Shown here in pieces: positions 1 to 8,747 of a stretch of 64,000 nt of DNA; position 1 is the first letter of the stretch; the number at the start of each line of letters is the position of its first letter. Source of the stretch: Perkinsus olseni (lineage: Eukaryota > Perkinsozoa > Perkinsida > Perkinsidae); contig JABANP010000214.1 in assembly GCA_013115135.1 (NCBI GenBank), positions 1 through 64,000 of the forward strand. Reading direction: 5' to 3'. The notes under the pieces are model-generated. The model searched no databases, was not told where the DNA came from, and saw only the letters and a program-made list of their open reading frames with translations. A program made the translations under genes and the position numbers.

Positions 1-2
1 TT

Positions 3-413
3 CTTCCAAGTACTACTGGAGGAACAGCGGTATCAAGTTTCACAGGCCGCCTCGGCGGGCGGTCCCTTCAGGCCGGCCGATCGATATATATATTTCTCTG
101 TGGAGTATCTTTACTCGTTATTGGTCTCATAGTTATGATCGCCACCTTCGATTCGAGGGAGGCTGCAGCGGCCCCTCCTGGATGGGAAAGGTAATAACGA
201 TCTCGTCAAGGGTGGCGGAACCAGCGAGATGCGCACACTCGGTCTGCGCATCTTTCATTCTGCTGATAGCCATGTTCGACAAGATCTATATTTCACCATC
301 TCACTCGGATGCGTATCTTTGACAGTAGGTTCTTCAGGTTCGTTGCGGCCACTGGTAGCAATCAATGGGTCAGCTGCAGCTTTCTAATAGCAGGGGGATC
401 CATCGTACTATGA
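3..413 (+). CDS. C-terminal exons of an unidentified membrane protein (partial)
   Basis: The frame starting at base 3 is open to about 190 and contains one clear membrane segment, with the core CGVSLLVIGLIVMIATF, followed by an Ala/Pro-rich stretch ending in GWER. A GT at 191 and an AG at 337 define a plausible 147-nt intron. The second exon (338-413) continues in phase with a short hydrophobic tail (SCSFLIAGGSIVL) and a TGA stop. The 5' part lies outside the window, so the family cannot be named. The two hydrophobic segments suggest the end of a multi-pass protein. No homologous motif was recognised, and the exon chain rests only on phase and splice dinucleotides. Confidence 0.3.
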
Positions 414-567
414 TGACTCTCGTTGTTGCACTCCAATCAGCAACCCCCATAGGTGCTCAGCATCAACTACCTACCGAGGCTAGAGGGCGAATCTTGACTA
501 CGATCGTCACGCATGCTCCATTGGCTCCGTGTTTCACCAGAGACTGAGTTGAGTCCGACGAGTACTG

Positions 568-1254
568 TTAATGCGACACCCATGGGCACCCGACTCCGGT
601 CGGACGGAGCTCCTTTAGTTTTTGATAATCCTCGATGCATACGCAGTATGGTTGGTTTTCAATAGCAGCCTCGTCAACATCGGCCTTCACGCCTTTCGGG
701 GCAGCCTGGGCAGCTTTTGGATACTCTTTCCCGAGGCCCTCTCCACCCACCCCCGAAGTTCGGCACTTGGCTCTTGGATGTAATAGATCGGATAACGTTC
801 GGATGACTTCCACTGTCGGCTATTGACCTCACCATTGTTAATTCGAAATCGGGTAGACTAAGCCATGGTTGTTGCATGCGAAGGGCGTTCCACTTCCTCA
901 TTCAACTGAACGGCAGCGAATTTCTCGTAGACCTCGGAGGTGGTGATGCTGATTTTTTTGGTGCAAAGAAGATCCCTGTTTCGGGAGTATATGGACTGCA
1001 GTCCGGTGCAAATTCATGGAATATGTATATCAACCGTCGGGATGGGGACGCAAGCGACGATGGAAATTGGTGAATAAATTCTCAAAGCGCTGTTTTGGAT
1101 CCTCTCCAAAATCAGCGTCAAACTTCTCGTTCTGTATGAAAAATCGCTGAGCCGAAATCCGCATGAGAGGTTGTGGGGCAGTCCGCGGTATCCAATGCTT
1201 CTCATACGGGGCCTCAGGCTTCCTCTGCCTCACGTCCTGCGTGGTGACAGCCAT
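568..1254 (-). CDS. Weakly supported minus-strand hypothetical gene
   Basis: Three minus-strand blocks have protein-like composition. One begins at an ATG at 1254 (MAVTTQDVRQRKPEAPYEKH...) and runs to about 1040 with a soluble, charged sequence. One lies near 990-850. The last, at 813-568, ends in GVGCPWVSH and a stop. The splice phases between the blocks could not be joined cleanly. The 5' end overlaps the first proposed exon of the plus-strand NIPA-like gene, so one of the two readings of 1163-1254 may be a shadow. No family was recognised. Confidence 0.25.
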
Positions 1255-2657
1255 TGCTAACTCGTTGATGAAGTTGGACGCGCTCCGTATTGAGGCGAAG
1301 GTGCAGCAGATGATACTGATGGACATGGACGAATGGGAACCTCCTCCGGTGTATAAACGGAGGCTTGTCGGGTAGTAGAAAGAAAGGGCCGATTCGGTGA
1401 TGCGAATGAGATGAGTGTTACGTATTACCCGAGCCGGCACCGTAAAGGCTTCTCAAGGCGAGCAGCGTGGACTGGGAATCCTGGGACTACTGTGCAAGTA
1501 TCGTTTACCTCATCCATCACTCTGATGTCACCGGTCGTTACGAGCTGGCTCAGCTGGGTTGGATGGTTGCTGACCTCTCAGGTTGGCGGTGGTATTTTAC
1601 GTACTCTCGGCGGTGTTCGACTTCTGGTCTCTGGTCTACATCTCGATGTCTATTCGTGCCTGCTCCTCGGGCCTTACCGTACCGGCCAATGCAGCTGTGG
1701 CCCGTGTTATGCTGGGAGAGGGTCTTTCCAGAGCACAGGTGATTTCTTCTCTCCTCATCACCATGCAAGATGAATGTCTTGGTCGGCCGGTCGCCTCTCG
1801 CCTGTGACTACTGTCGGCGCTCCGACGTTAGTACCGTCCTGAGCATACTTGTCATATCGCGTGAAAACGGTCATTGATATTCCTACTGGAGACGCAGCGA
1901 ATTTGAACTCACTCTCAATACCCATCAGTATACTCGAACCAATGACTGCACTCGGGGACCATCCTCGATGTAAACCCGGACTCTATCAACTTCGCGACCT
2001 CTACAGCGCTCAGTGTTGGTCATCTCAGACGGTCGGCTCCATCCTGATAGTGCTAGGAGCGGTCTCGGCAATGGCCTTCGGGTCGTCCTCGGATGATGGC
2101 GGTGGCTCGGATGAAAGCATAGCCGGACTGCTCTCCAGCGCTAGGTTTATAACTTTTGTTGGTAAGATGCGGGGGTTGAACTCACGACCATCCGATAACT
2201 GAACGGGTAACTTATCGAGTTGGATATAGATGCTCATTATCGTTCAGCGGCGACTTTCCCCTTCTACCTGCTGGCCTTCACGGTCTCCAAGTGGTCGATG
2301 AGGACGCATGTGGCTATCGATGATCATATACCGGTCAGTCAAGCTCAGGTAGTCCCGAGGTGGAATCAACCATCCGCAGCCCTGGAATTCTCCTCTCTCT
2401 CCACTCGCTAGGTTCACAAGCGTCGACTGCGCCGTGCTGTGGCTCTTCTCGCTCTGGCCTTCCTCGGTGGATATCAATCTGCTGTCACCGCTCTGGCTGG
2501 AAAGTTCGGCGCTCAGTACATTGCGATGGACGGCCTCGCAAGTAACGCTGCTAGCCTCTCGGGTCGCAACTCCCGACGAGTTATCGTTCTCGGAGTCCAT
2601 TGAGTTCCACAGTGGTCGGTCGTTGTCTTTCTTCTCTTTTCAGCGTATCAGCCCTAC

Positions 2658-2845
2658 GTGAAGGTCCGGGCTTTGCCTGGAGCAAGTTCAAGCAAGCGTA
2701 GCAAGCATCGTTTGTGCGCGAGCTGTTCGCGCGCCCCCGTAATCGACCATAGTGGTAGCAACGATATGTTGCGTTCGTGGTTGTAAGGAGCGGAACCCGG
2801 CGTGAGAAGGTCTTCCGGGCCGGTTTCCGAGGAAATTTTTCTTTT
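2658..2845 (+). repeat. Split direct repeat A1 (left end of element)
   Basis: This 188-bp sequence begins GTGAAGGTCCGGG and ends GGAAATTTTTCTTTT. It is identical base for base to 7328-7515. The base before it (C at 2657) differs from the base before A2 (A at 7327), which fixes the left boundary of the insertion. Confidence 0.95.
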
Positions 2846-3736
2846 GGTTCGCCGCGTTGGATCCTCTCGCTCACTCGTCACCTAGCGCTTCTCGTACGTC
2901 TGCTCGTTGATTGTTCGTTGAATTGCTGCTCGTTGAATGTTTGCCGCGCCTATACGTCCAGTCGCCTTCGCCTAGACCTGTTGACATCGTTGCTCGCTGA
3001 GTCTTCGTGTTTCTTGTACGTCTCGTCTCTCGTGTTCAGGAATTATTCGATCAATTTATTCGCACTGTGGTGGCAAAGGTGTGGCTCGCGGGTTGTCACA
3101 CCTTGACTCACTTGGTCAGACGTCCTGTGGGAGGGGACTGCCGTTCGCATCCGGTACAGGATTGATCTGTCATGACTCTCCAGCTTCGGGAGCGAGCTGT
3201 TTGTAGACCACAGACGGTGGTCACTGGTCCCCTTGGGGAGGTTTCACTCTCTGAGACACGCCCTTGAGCGTCGACTCGGGAGTAAGCGGTCCTCTCGCTT
3301 GACCCCGGTGCCTGAATAGGCTTGGGATGGGCTTCGTTTAAGCTCTGAGCAGCCCGTGATACTGACCGAGGTTCAGTGTGGGCCACAGTGCAGCCGCTGC
3401 ACTCGGTAGTTGACCGAGGAAACACGCCCGAGAGCGTTGATTCCTGAAGGTCCGTGCAAGTTTCGGTGTCTCGTGGTGGGAGCGGGACCCTCCTCAGGAG
3501 TTTTCACCACGTCGAACTCTGCGGCCGGAGCCCATGAGTCGGAGCCCCCCCCCATGGTACTCATGTCGAGTGCAGGGTGGGACAGTGCGCAGCTGTGTTA
3601 CAGCGGAGCCCCAGATCAGCTATGGTGCTTCCTCGTGCTAGTTCGGTATTCAAGCGTGCTCGGAATTACTTTCGCTAGGAATTTCTTGTCTAAATGCCGC
3701 CCTCATTTCAGTTTTAATTGTCCTCCGCTCGTTGCC
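2846..3736 (+). other. Long untranslated leader of the retroelement
   Basis: About 890 bp separate repeat A1 from the likely gag start. The stretch is rich in imperfect short repeats based on GCTCGTTGA (around 2899-2945) and two related blocks beginning ACACGCCC (3257 and 3421). An open frame in phase with gag begins upstream at about 3410 but has no convincing start context. Promoter elements could not be identified. Confidence 0.5.
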
Positions 3737-4714
3737 ATGGCCAACGCCAACGCCAGAGGAACCGAAGCCTTCCTCGCGATCATGCCAGCCAGCTGCCCAG
3801 TGGTTCTGCGTGATGCTATCATAGAGAGGCTTCAGGCCATCGATATGGCTGTATCGGACATCCCTGTCCTCGTGTCCAAGCCAGAGGTGTTGAAGAGGAC
3901 GGTGGTTGACGTCCTTTGCCCGCCGGCTGAGAACGAGACGGCTGACCAAACCCAGCAACACCTAGTCCGCGGGCTAAGGGTTGAAGCCGCTCTCCAGGAA
4001 GCGGCCAAGGCTTCCTTGGGGAAGCAAGGCTCAACTGCGAACGGCCAGATCGAGTACATGGAGAGGGTCTCCAAGCGTTACGGTGGAGCTGCTTCTCCGG
4101 GGCTGATAGCAGACCAGGCCACTGTGAAACTGATTGCCGAGTCCCCTTCCACCTACCGGGAGATAAAACTAGGTGCTGACTGTGCTTCGTTGGGCAAGAA
4201 ACCAGTGTTGGATGTCAACGGTGCTATCCAATGGATTCCAGAAACTGCGACTGCCGGTCGTCAGCCCAAGCGCCTCTGTGAACTATTGTACGGACTACTA
4301 CCAGTATTACTTTGTGTTGACGTGAGCGTGGGCCTCGAGGCGGGTCCTTGGATCCTCCAATATGTGCAGCAGCTATGCAGGATCTGCATGGTGCATGGAG
4401 AAGCCGCGGTGGTGGGTTATGATGCTTCTTTTCGCCGCTCGTTGAGTGGTAGAGCTTTCGCTTTGGCGGAAAGGGAGAAGATCTCGCTGTCTTTGGCAAC
4501 CATCCGTTTGCTTGGGAATGCGGTGGACCAGGAAGCTCTCAATGAGGCTACGAGAACGCTGACCCCAGCCGTTGGAGCGCAAAGTAACCCTGGTAGTGCC
4601 ACCACAAGTTCTACTTCGACATCTTCACCAAGTGCGGATGAGAAAGGGAAGCATGTCCCGCCAGGCGACTGCCCCCATACTCGTGGTCAGTGCCCGCTGC
4701 TTAAAAATCCGTAA
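3737..4714 (+). CDS. Gag-like protein of the tyrosine-recombinase retroelement
   Basis: This 325-residue reading frame starts at the ATG in GCCATGG (3737), a strong eukaryotic start context; the frame is open further upstream. The first 300 residues are mostly helical and hydrophilic with no catalytic motif. The C-terminus has a Ser/Thr-rich linker followed by CPHTRGQCPLLKNP, whose Cys/His residues might form a small metal-binding knuckle but do not match the retroviral CCHC spacing. The identification rests on position: the first ORF of a DIRS-order element, upstream of the RT. It is the only ORF of the element that is intact. Assembly into particles is an inference from gag position, not from a recognised domain. 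Confidence 0.6.
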   Translation: MANANARGTEAFLAIMPASCPVVLRDAIIERLQAIDMAVSDIPVLVSKPEVLKRTVVDVLCPPAENETADQTQQHLVRGLRVEAALQEAAKASLGKQGSTANGQIEYMERVSKRYGGAASPGLIADQATVKLIAESPSTYREIKLGADCASLGKKPVLDVNGAIQWIPETATAGRQPKRLCELLYGLLPVLLCVDVSVGLEAGPWILQYVQQLCRICMVHGEAAVVGYDASFRRSLSGRAFALAEREKISLSLATIRLLGNAVDQEALNEATRTLTPAVGAQSNPGSATTSSTSTSSPSADEKGKHVPPGDCPHTRGQCPLLKNP

Positions 4715-4880
4715 GTGCCCGTGGCCCCCGAGAAGCCATGAAAAAGATGGCGCGGATTCAAAGCCGCAGCCTCCCGGCAAGAAGCAGCGGCACTGAGCTG
4801 CGCTGGTTTTCTCGCATCTTTAATTGATTCCGACTCTACTTATGATCGTTTTTTATGCACTCCCGGTTTGAGTTCAGCGA

Positions 4881-5669
4881 GTGGAGTTCAATGCCCCAGG
4901 TTCGTTAGTTGTGCTTGGGTTCCGCATGGTTCCTGGGGAGCGCTCCGTGGAGGGCAGGTGCAAGGATCGTGCCCGTTATCGTGCTAAGCGCGCGAGGGCG
5001 GCGGAGACTGATCGGCCTATCCCGCCCTTGCCGGTCGCCTCTTTTACCGGTTCGCCACAACACGACGATGTAGGTGGGAGCTCTACACTTCACCCCTGGG
5101 AGGCTAACACTCCCGACGTGTTCGCTTCTTTTCCTGCTGAGTCGATCCCACCAGTAGATGGTACTGGGTTCCCTGACCTCTCTCAGTGGGATGGAGATAT
5201 CGCATTTCCACCACGAAAAGAGAAGCTATCCTTGGCTCTTGCGGAGGCCGTCCGAACCAATGTCGTCTGGAAAGACCCTGCTCACAGCAAGATTCGTATC
5301 ATCAAGAACTACAGGACGTCGGGGGTCGACCATGCGTCACGCATGCTGACGGCTACGTTGTACCCGGGCCTTCCCCAGATACGTCTGTTACTGCGCGAAG
5401 TGGGTCCGGAATCGGCTCTGGCCGAATTCGATGTGACTTCTGCGTTCAGAACTCTGCAGCCGCATCCGTTAGAGCATCGGTTTCTAGCCCTGCGAGATTC
5501 CCCCCCCCCTATTGCCGGGATTCGCAATGTTACTGCTGATGTGATTAGCAGATCTGCCCGTGCGTCGGTTCTTGCTAGTGCCCCGTCAGGCTGGACGTAC
5601 CTGTCAGGAACCTGTTACATTGTCCTGACGGCGGCTCGTAGTATTATCATCATGCTGCTTCTGACGTAG
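4881..5669 (+). pseudogene. Reverse transcriptase/RNase H polyprotein remnant with internal deletion
   Basis: The frame is open from 4881; its first ATG is at 4926. It carries an N-terminal RT region with KIRIIKNYRTSGVD followed by the palm motif A region AEFDVTSAFRTLQPHPLEHR (about 5427-5486). Immediately afterwards, at a run of ten C residues (5500-5509), the sequence jumps to NVTADVISRSAR, which resembles the end of an RNase H domain (N-x-A-D-x-x-S-R). The YxDD box and most of RNase H are therefore absent, so the protein cannot be an active reverse transcriptase. The C run marks either a deletion end point or an assembly collapse. The next recombinase frame begins 12 bp after the stop. Confidence 0.65.
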
Positions 5670-5680
5670 TACTGCTTGGG

Positions 5681-6780
5681 TTGGCGGGGAGGAACTCGAT
5701 TGAATGGGATTGTGGGTCTTGCACAGGCTCCTCTGTATTTGGTGCCCAAGAAGTCTCAACTTACTTCTCATTTGCTCGAGTTTATGCGGCAGAGACGGCG
5801 GCGACTCCGGAGGATCGAGCGAGAGCCATCTCCCGTCTCCTGGAGTCCTCTCTTAAACCCAGGACTATGGCCTCTTATCAGACACCTCCGCGTTTTTACG
5901 AGATGGGGTTTGGTACTATATCTCCTTCGAACCCGGTCACTCCCGAGCGATTAGTCTCTTTTATTCGTGGGCTGACAGGGGGCTCCCTGGGAGCCGGTAG
6001 ATCACTTCTGGCACAGTACGGGAGTATACTTCGGCGGTGCGAACGATGGGTGTGGTTCGAACTGGCAAGAGCATCCCACCAGAAGGGGAGGCTCTGATTT
6101 CTCGAGCTCTGGCTAGTGCTGATCGTATCCTTTTGGATAAGGACAAGCCGAAGAGGCAGGCCGCGCCTTTATGTCAGGAATGACTTGAATTTCTCGCGGA
6201 TATGAAGCTCACTCCCGGTGCGTGATCAGCTTCGTTCTGCCGTGTTGGTGGCGTCGATCTTCATGCAGCATGAAGCATGCTCCGTTTCGAACAGTTGCCC
6301 GGCCTTATTCGTGCGGACATTTCTTGGGAGTCGAGCTGTGAGGGGTTGCTGGTCTCTGTAATCTTCCACGATACCAAGACTGCTTCTCGCGAGGAGCGGC
6401 AGACCTTATGTGCGGAAGGGATATTTTGTAGAAGGACGTGGTGCATAGCTCATTATTTGGTCGGTGCTTGTCGAACACGCGCCGAGGGTGGGGATGAGTG
6501 TATCTTTCCTTCGTTAAAGAGCGCCACTTTCGGAAAGGAGCTACGAGCCCTCTTATCTGCCGAGTTTCCTTCGAAGGTTTTGTCTTGGGATATTCCTAAC
6601 ATTACCGGCCATAGCATGAGGCGTTCGGGTGCTTGCGCTCTGCTGGCTAACAATGTTCCGGCGGAGCAGGTTCGGGTTGCGGGCAACTGGAGGTCACGAG
6701 CTTGGGAGGAGTATGGTCTTCCTGAGATAAAGCGGCAGTGCAGAGGACATGCTGCAGAAATTCTTGGCTCGGCTGCGTAA
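5681..6780 (+). pseudogene. Tyrosine recombinase of the retroelement, frame-disrupted
   Basis: The first part (5681-6097) encodes a SAM-like helical N-terminal domain with SSLKPRTMASYQTPPRFYEMG, typical of the DNA-gripping domain of integrases. The catalytic part (6277-6780) shows a first-arginine region RFEQLPGLIRAD, then GHSMRRSGACALLANNVPAE with the H-x-x-R box, AGNW at the second His/Trp position, and a tyrosine in WEEYG. These are the expected catalytic residues of the family, which integrates the circular cDNA. Between the two parts the frame shifts at about 6050-6080 and meets a TGA at 6181, and another shift is needed before 6277. The gene is inactive as written. Confidence 0.75.
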
Positions 6781-7145
6781 TTTGCTGGTGCGATCATGGT
6801 GTTGTGCTTCCCGTTTCTGAGGACCACCGATGCTTCGTGTGCGGAGTGATGGGCTTTTGTGTCTTTGGATGTGACTCACATCGCATCATGTGATGCTTCT
6901 GTGCGGAGTATAGTGTTTGCAATACTTGGGTGTTGTGCTTGCTCTCTGACACATCCTTAGACCTCCGCTTGCTTGAACGGTGTCCTGAGCCCAGGAGCAG
7001 TGTAGCACTAGTAGTGTTGTTGTGGCCTCGGATTGCTGGCCTTGCGGTGGGATCCACCGGGTGGTTTAACGGTAGGGTTTGTCGGGTTGGCGATCCCGGG
7101 TAGTGCTCCAGGTGGACAGTCACGTGTGGATTGTTGGGTGAGTGA

Positions 7146-7327
7146 TGGGAGACATTGCCTGTGTGCTTGCGTGCCAGGCAATGTGACTGCGGTGTTGTAT
7201 TGGCCGCTGGCCCGAAGTGTGTTGGACATGGCGATGTCTGCTGGTCTTCGGGTCTCGGGCTAATTTACACCACAGTCTCACCCAACACTCCCAGTTGACT
7301 GATGCGATGCGGCGGAGCGCGTCTTGA
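7146..7327 (+). repeat. Split direct repeat B1
   Basis: This 182-bp sequence begins TGGGAGACATTGCC and ends GCGCGTCTTGA. It is identical to 7533-7714 and directly abuts A2. The B1|A2 junction is the expected copy of the circle junction of a split-direct-repeat element. Confidence 0.95.
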
Positions 7328-7515
7328 GTGAAGGTCCGGGCTTTGCCTGGAGCAAGTTCAAGCAAGCGTAGCAAGCATCGTTTGTGCGCGAGCTGTTCGC
7401 GCGCCCCCGTAATCGACCATAGTGGTAGCAACGATATGTTGCGTTCGTGGTTGTAAGGAGCGGAACCCGGCGTGAGAAGGTCTTCCGGGCCGGTTTCCGA
7501 GGAAATTTTTCTTTT
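7328..7515 (+). repeat. Split direct repeat A2
   Basis: A 188-bp copy of the left end (2658-2845), without a single mismatch. It is followed by a 17-bp unique spacer (7516-7532) before B2. Confidence 0.95.
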
Positions 7516-7532
7516 ACCCTTGGTTAGTTATC

Positions 7533-7714
7533 TGGGAGACATTGCCTGTGTGCTTGCGTGCCAGGCAATGTGACTGCGGTGTTGTATTGGCCGCTGGCCC
7601 GAAGTGTGTTGGACATGGCGATGTCTGCTGGTCTTCGGGTCTCGGGCTAATTTACACCACAGTCTCACCCAACACTCCCAGTTGACTGATGCGATGCGGC
7701 GGAGCGCGTCTTGA
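7533..7714 (+). repeat. Split direct repeat B2 (right end of element)
   Basis: A 182-bp copy of B1 without mismatch. Downstream of GTCTTGA the sequence returns to the host exon at 7715 (CTATGCTTC), where the NIPA-like frame resumes. Confidence 0.95.
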
Positions 7715-7730
7715 CTATGCTTCAGCATAG
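7715..7730. repeat. Perfect 7-bp dyad immediately at the insertion point
   Basis: CTATGCTTCAGCATAG is a 7+7 inverted repeat with a 2-bp centre. It starts at the first host base after the retroelement. It also encodes transporter residues, so it is host sequence. Confidence 0.8.
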
Positions 7731-8187
7731 TGATAGTATCATCGCTGATGCAGTTGACGTTCATGTCGTGGATGATGAGACAGTTCGACGCGGTGGTTTG
7801 TATACCGCCCTACCAAATCCTCCTCATGCTCTTCATGGTATCTTTTGGAGCAGCGTGCTTCCAAGAAGTAGGTTGGATCTCATAATGCTCTCATTTTCGG
7901 AAGTCACTTCAACTCTGCCACATGAACTCTTCATTTTCTAGGATGTGCTTCTTCTCTACTTTCAACCTGTTGTCAAGGTCATACCATCTTTTGGCCAACT
8001 CTCAGCACCTCTATTCTAGGTGCCCAAGAACGTGCCGTGTTTCATGCTGGCCCTTGCCCTAGCCTGTGTGGGTATCGTATGCATGTCGATGGATACCGAG
8101 CATCACGACGCGAGATCGCCAATGTCCGGCGCGCAAGAACGCCCTCTGATGGTGGACACGTTGAGGCCGTCCGGGCCAGTTCGATGA

Positions 8188-8747
8188 TGAGACATGACTT
8201 TTGTACGATCAGACGTAGACTGAGAGGCGTTAATTGGATTTTGTTTGACTGCTCGGACTGTCTCATAAAGCGCGTACATTGCCATCGATGAGGTGTTTAG
8301 TTGCACAGTTGTGGTGATAGGCTATGGGACTGGCTCCTTGTTTTCTATGAGGGTTGGATACGATTACGACTGTTGTGAGTGAGTAGACCTGTCTGGCCCT
8401 TGTTTCAAAGCTTTTGTTGTTGTTATAAACCGGGATAATGTCCTCTTAGCGATTGCTGCGTTTAAGTGCAAATGCGAGATGCTATTGAGAGATGCCCTCC
8501 GTGTTTTTGCAGAGACTACGGTATCACCGGCCGGATGACACCTGAGTCGCGAGTTCGTCGCTGAGCGAGGCTGCTGGAATGGATCTTATGTATTCATGGG
8601 GTTCCCTCGCCAAAAGCGATAAGCGGTGACGTGAGCTTGCTACGGTGGCCCTCCACTTCCTTGACATAACTTATGAAGACGAATACCGTTGTGTCGAACA
8701 ACAACAACATGATGATGATGAGTCCACCGTCAGACTGTCAGCCTTGT
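8188..8747. other. Intergenic, converging 3' ends
   Basis: This lies between the transporter stop (plus) and the stop of the next gene (minus). Only short reading frames occur and none looks like protein. No RNA gene or repeat was recognised. Confidence 0.4.

Larger units (their letters stand above)
2658..7714 (+). mobile_element. Tyrosine-recombinase retrotransposon with split direct repeats (Ngaro/PAT-like, defective)
   Basis: The element is bounded by repeat A1 on the left (2658-2845) and repeat B2 on the right (7533-7714), with B1 (7146-7327) directly abutting A2 (7328-7515) near the right end. The A copies are identical over 188 bp and the B copies over 182 bp. This A1-ORFs-B1A2-B2 arrangement is the split-direct-repeat structure of tyrosine-recombinase (DIRS-order) retroelements such as Ngaro and PAT, where the B1|A2 junction copies the joined ends of a circular intermediate. 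Inside lie a gag-like ORF, a reverse transcriptase fragment and a tyrosine recombinase, in that order and on the same strand. No target duplication is seen, as expected for recombinase-mediated integration. The pol region carries a large deletion and several frame breaks, so the copy is not autonomous. Confidence 0.9.
1163..8187 (+). pseudogene. NIPA-like (DMT superfamily) membrane transporter gene, one exon split by a retrotransposon
   Basis: Traced exons: 1163-1366, 1466-1497, 1582-1738, 2029-2161, 2230-2348, 2412-2541, 2644-2657 continuing at 7715-7867, 7942-7971 and 8020-8187. All junctions are GT-AG and in phase, giving about 379 residues of hydrophobic protein with some nine membrane segments. 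Family marks of NIPA magnesium-transporter-like proteins are visible: a first helix ending in NSLMKLD, a PPVYKRRL loop, a helix with a PANAAVARVML core followed by GEGLSRAQ, then GSILIVLGAVSAMAFG, a GGYQSAVTALAGKFGAQ helix, and a late helix with RQFDAVVCIPPYQ followed by SFGAACFQE. NIPA proteins are implicated in Mg2+ transport in animals; the substrate here is unknown. A 5,057-bp retroelement (2658-7714) sits inside the seventh exon between codons TAC and CTA. Removing it restores the frame exactly. Unless the element is removed from RNA, the product is truncated. The start ATG at 1163 is tentative. Confidence 0.65.

Noticed and set aside
2658..7515. LTR retrotransposon with 188-bp LTRs at 2658 and 7328
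   Set aside because: A second repeat pair (B1, B2) brackets A2, the enzyme is a tyrosine recombinase and not a DDE integrase, and the host exon resumes after B2, not after A2.
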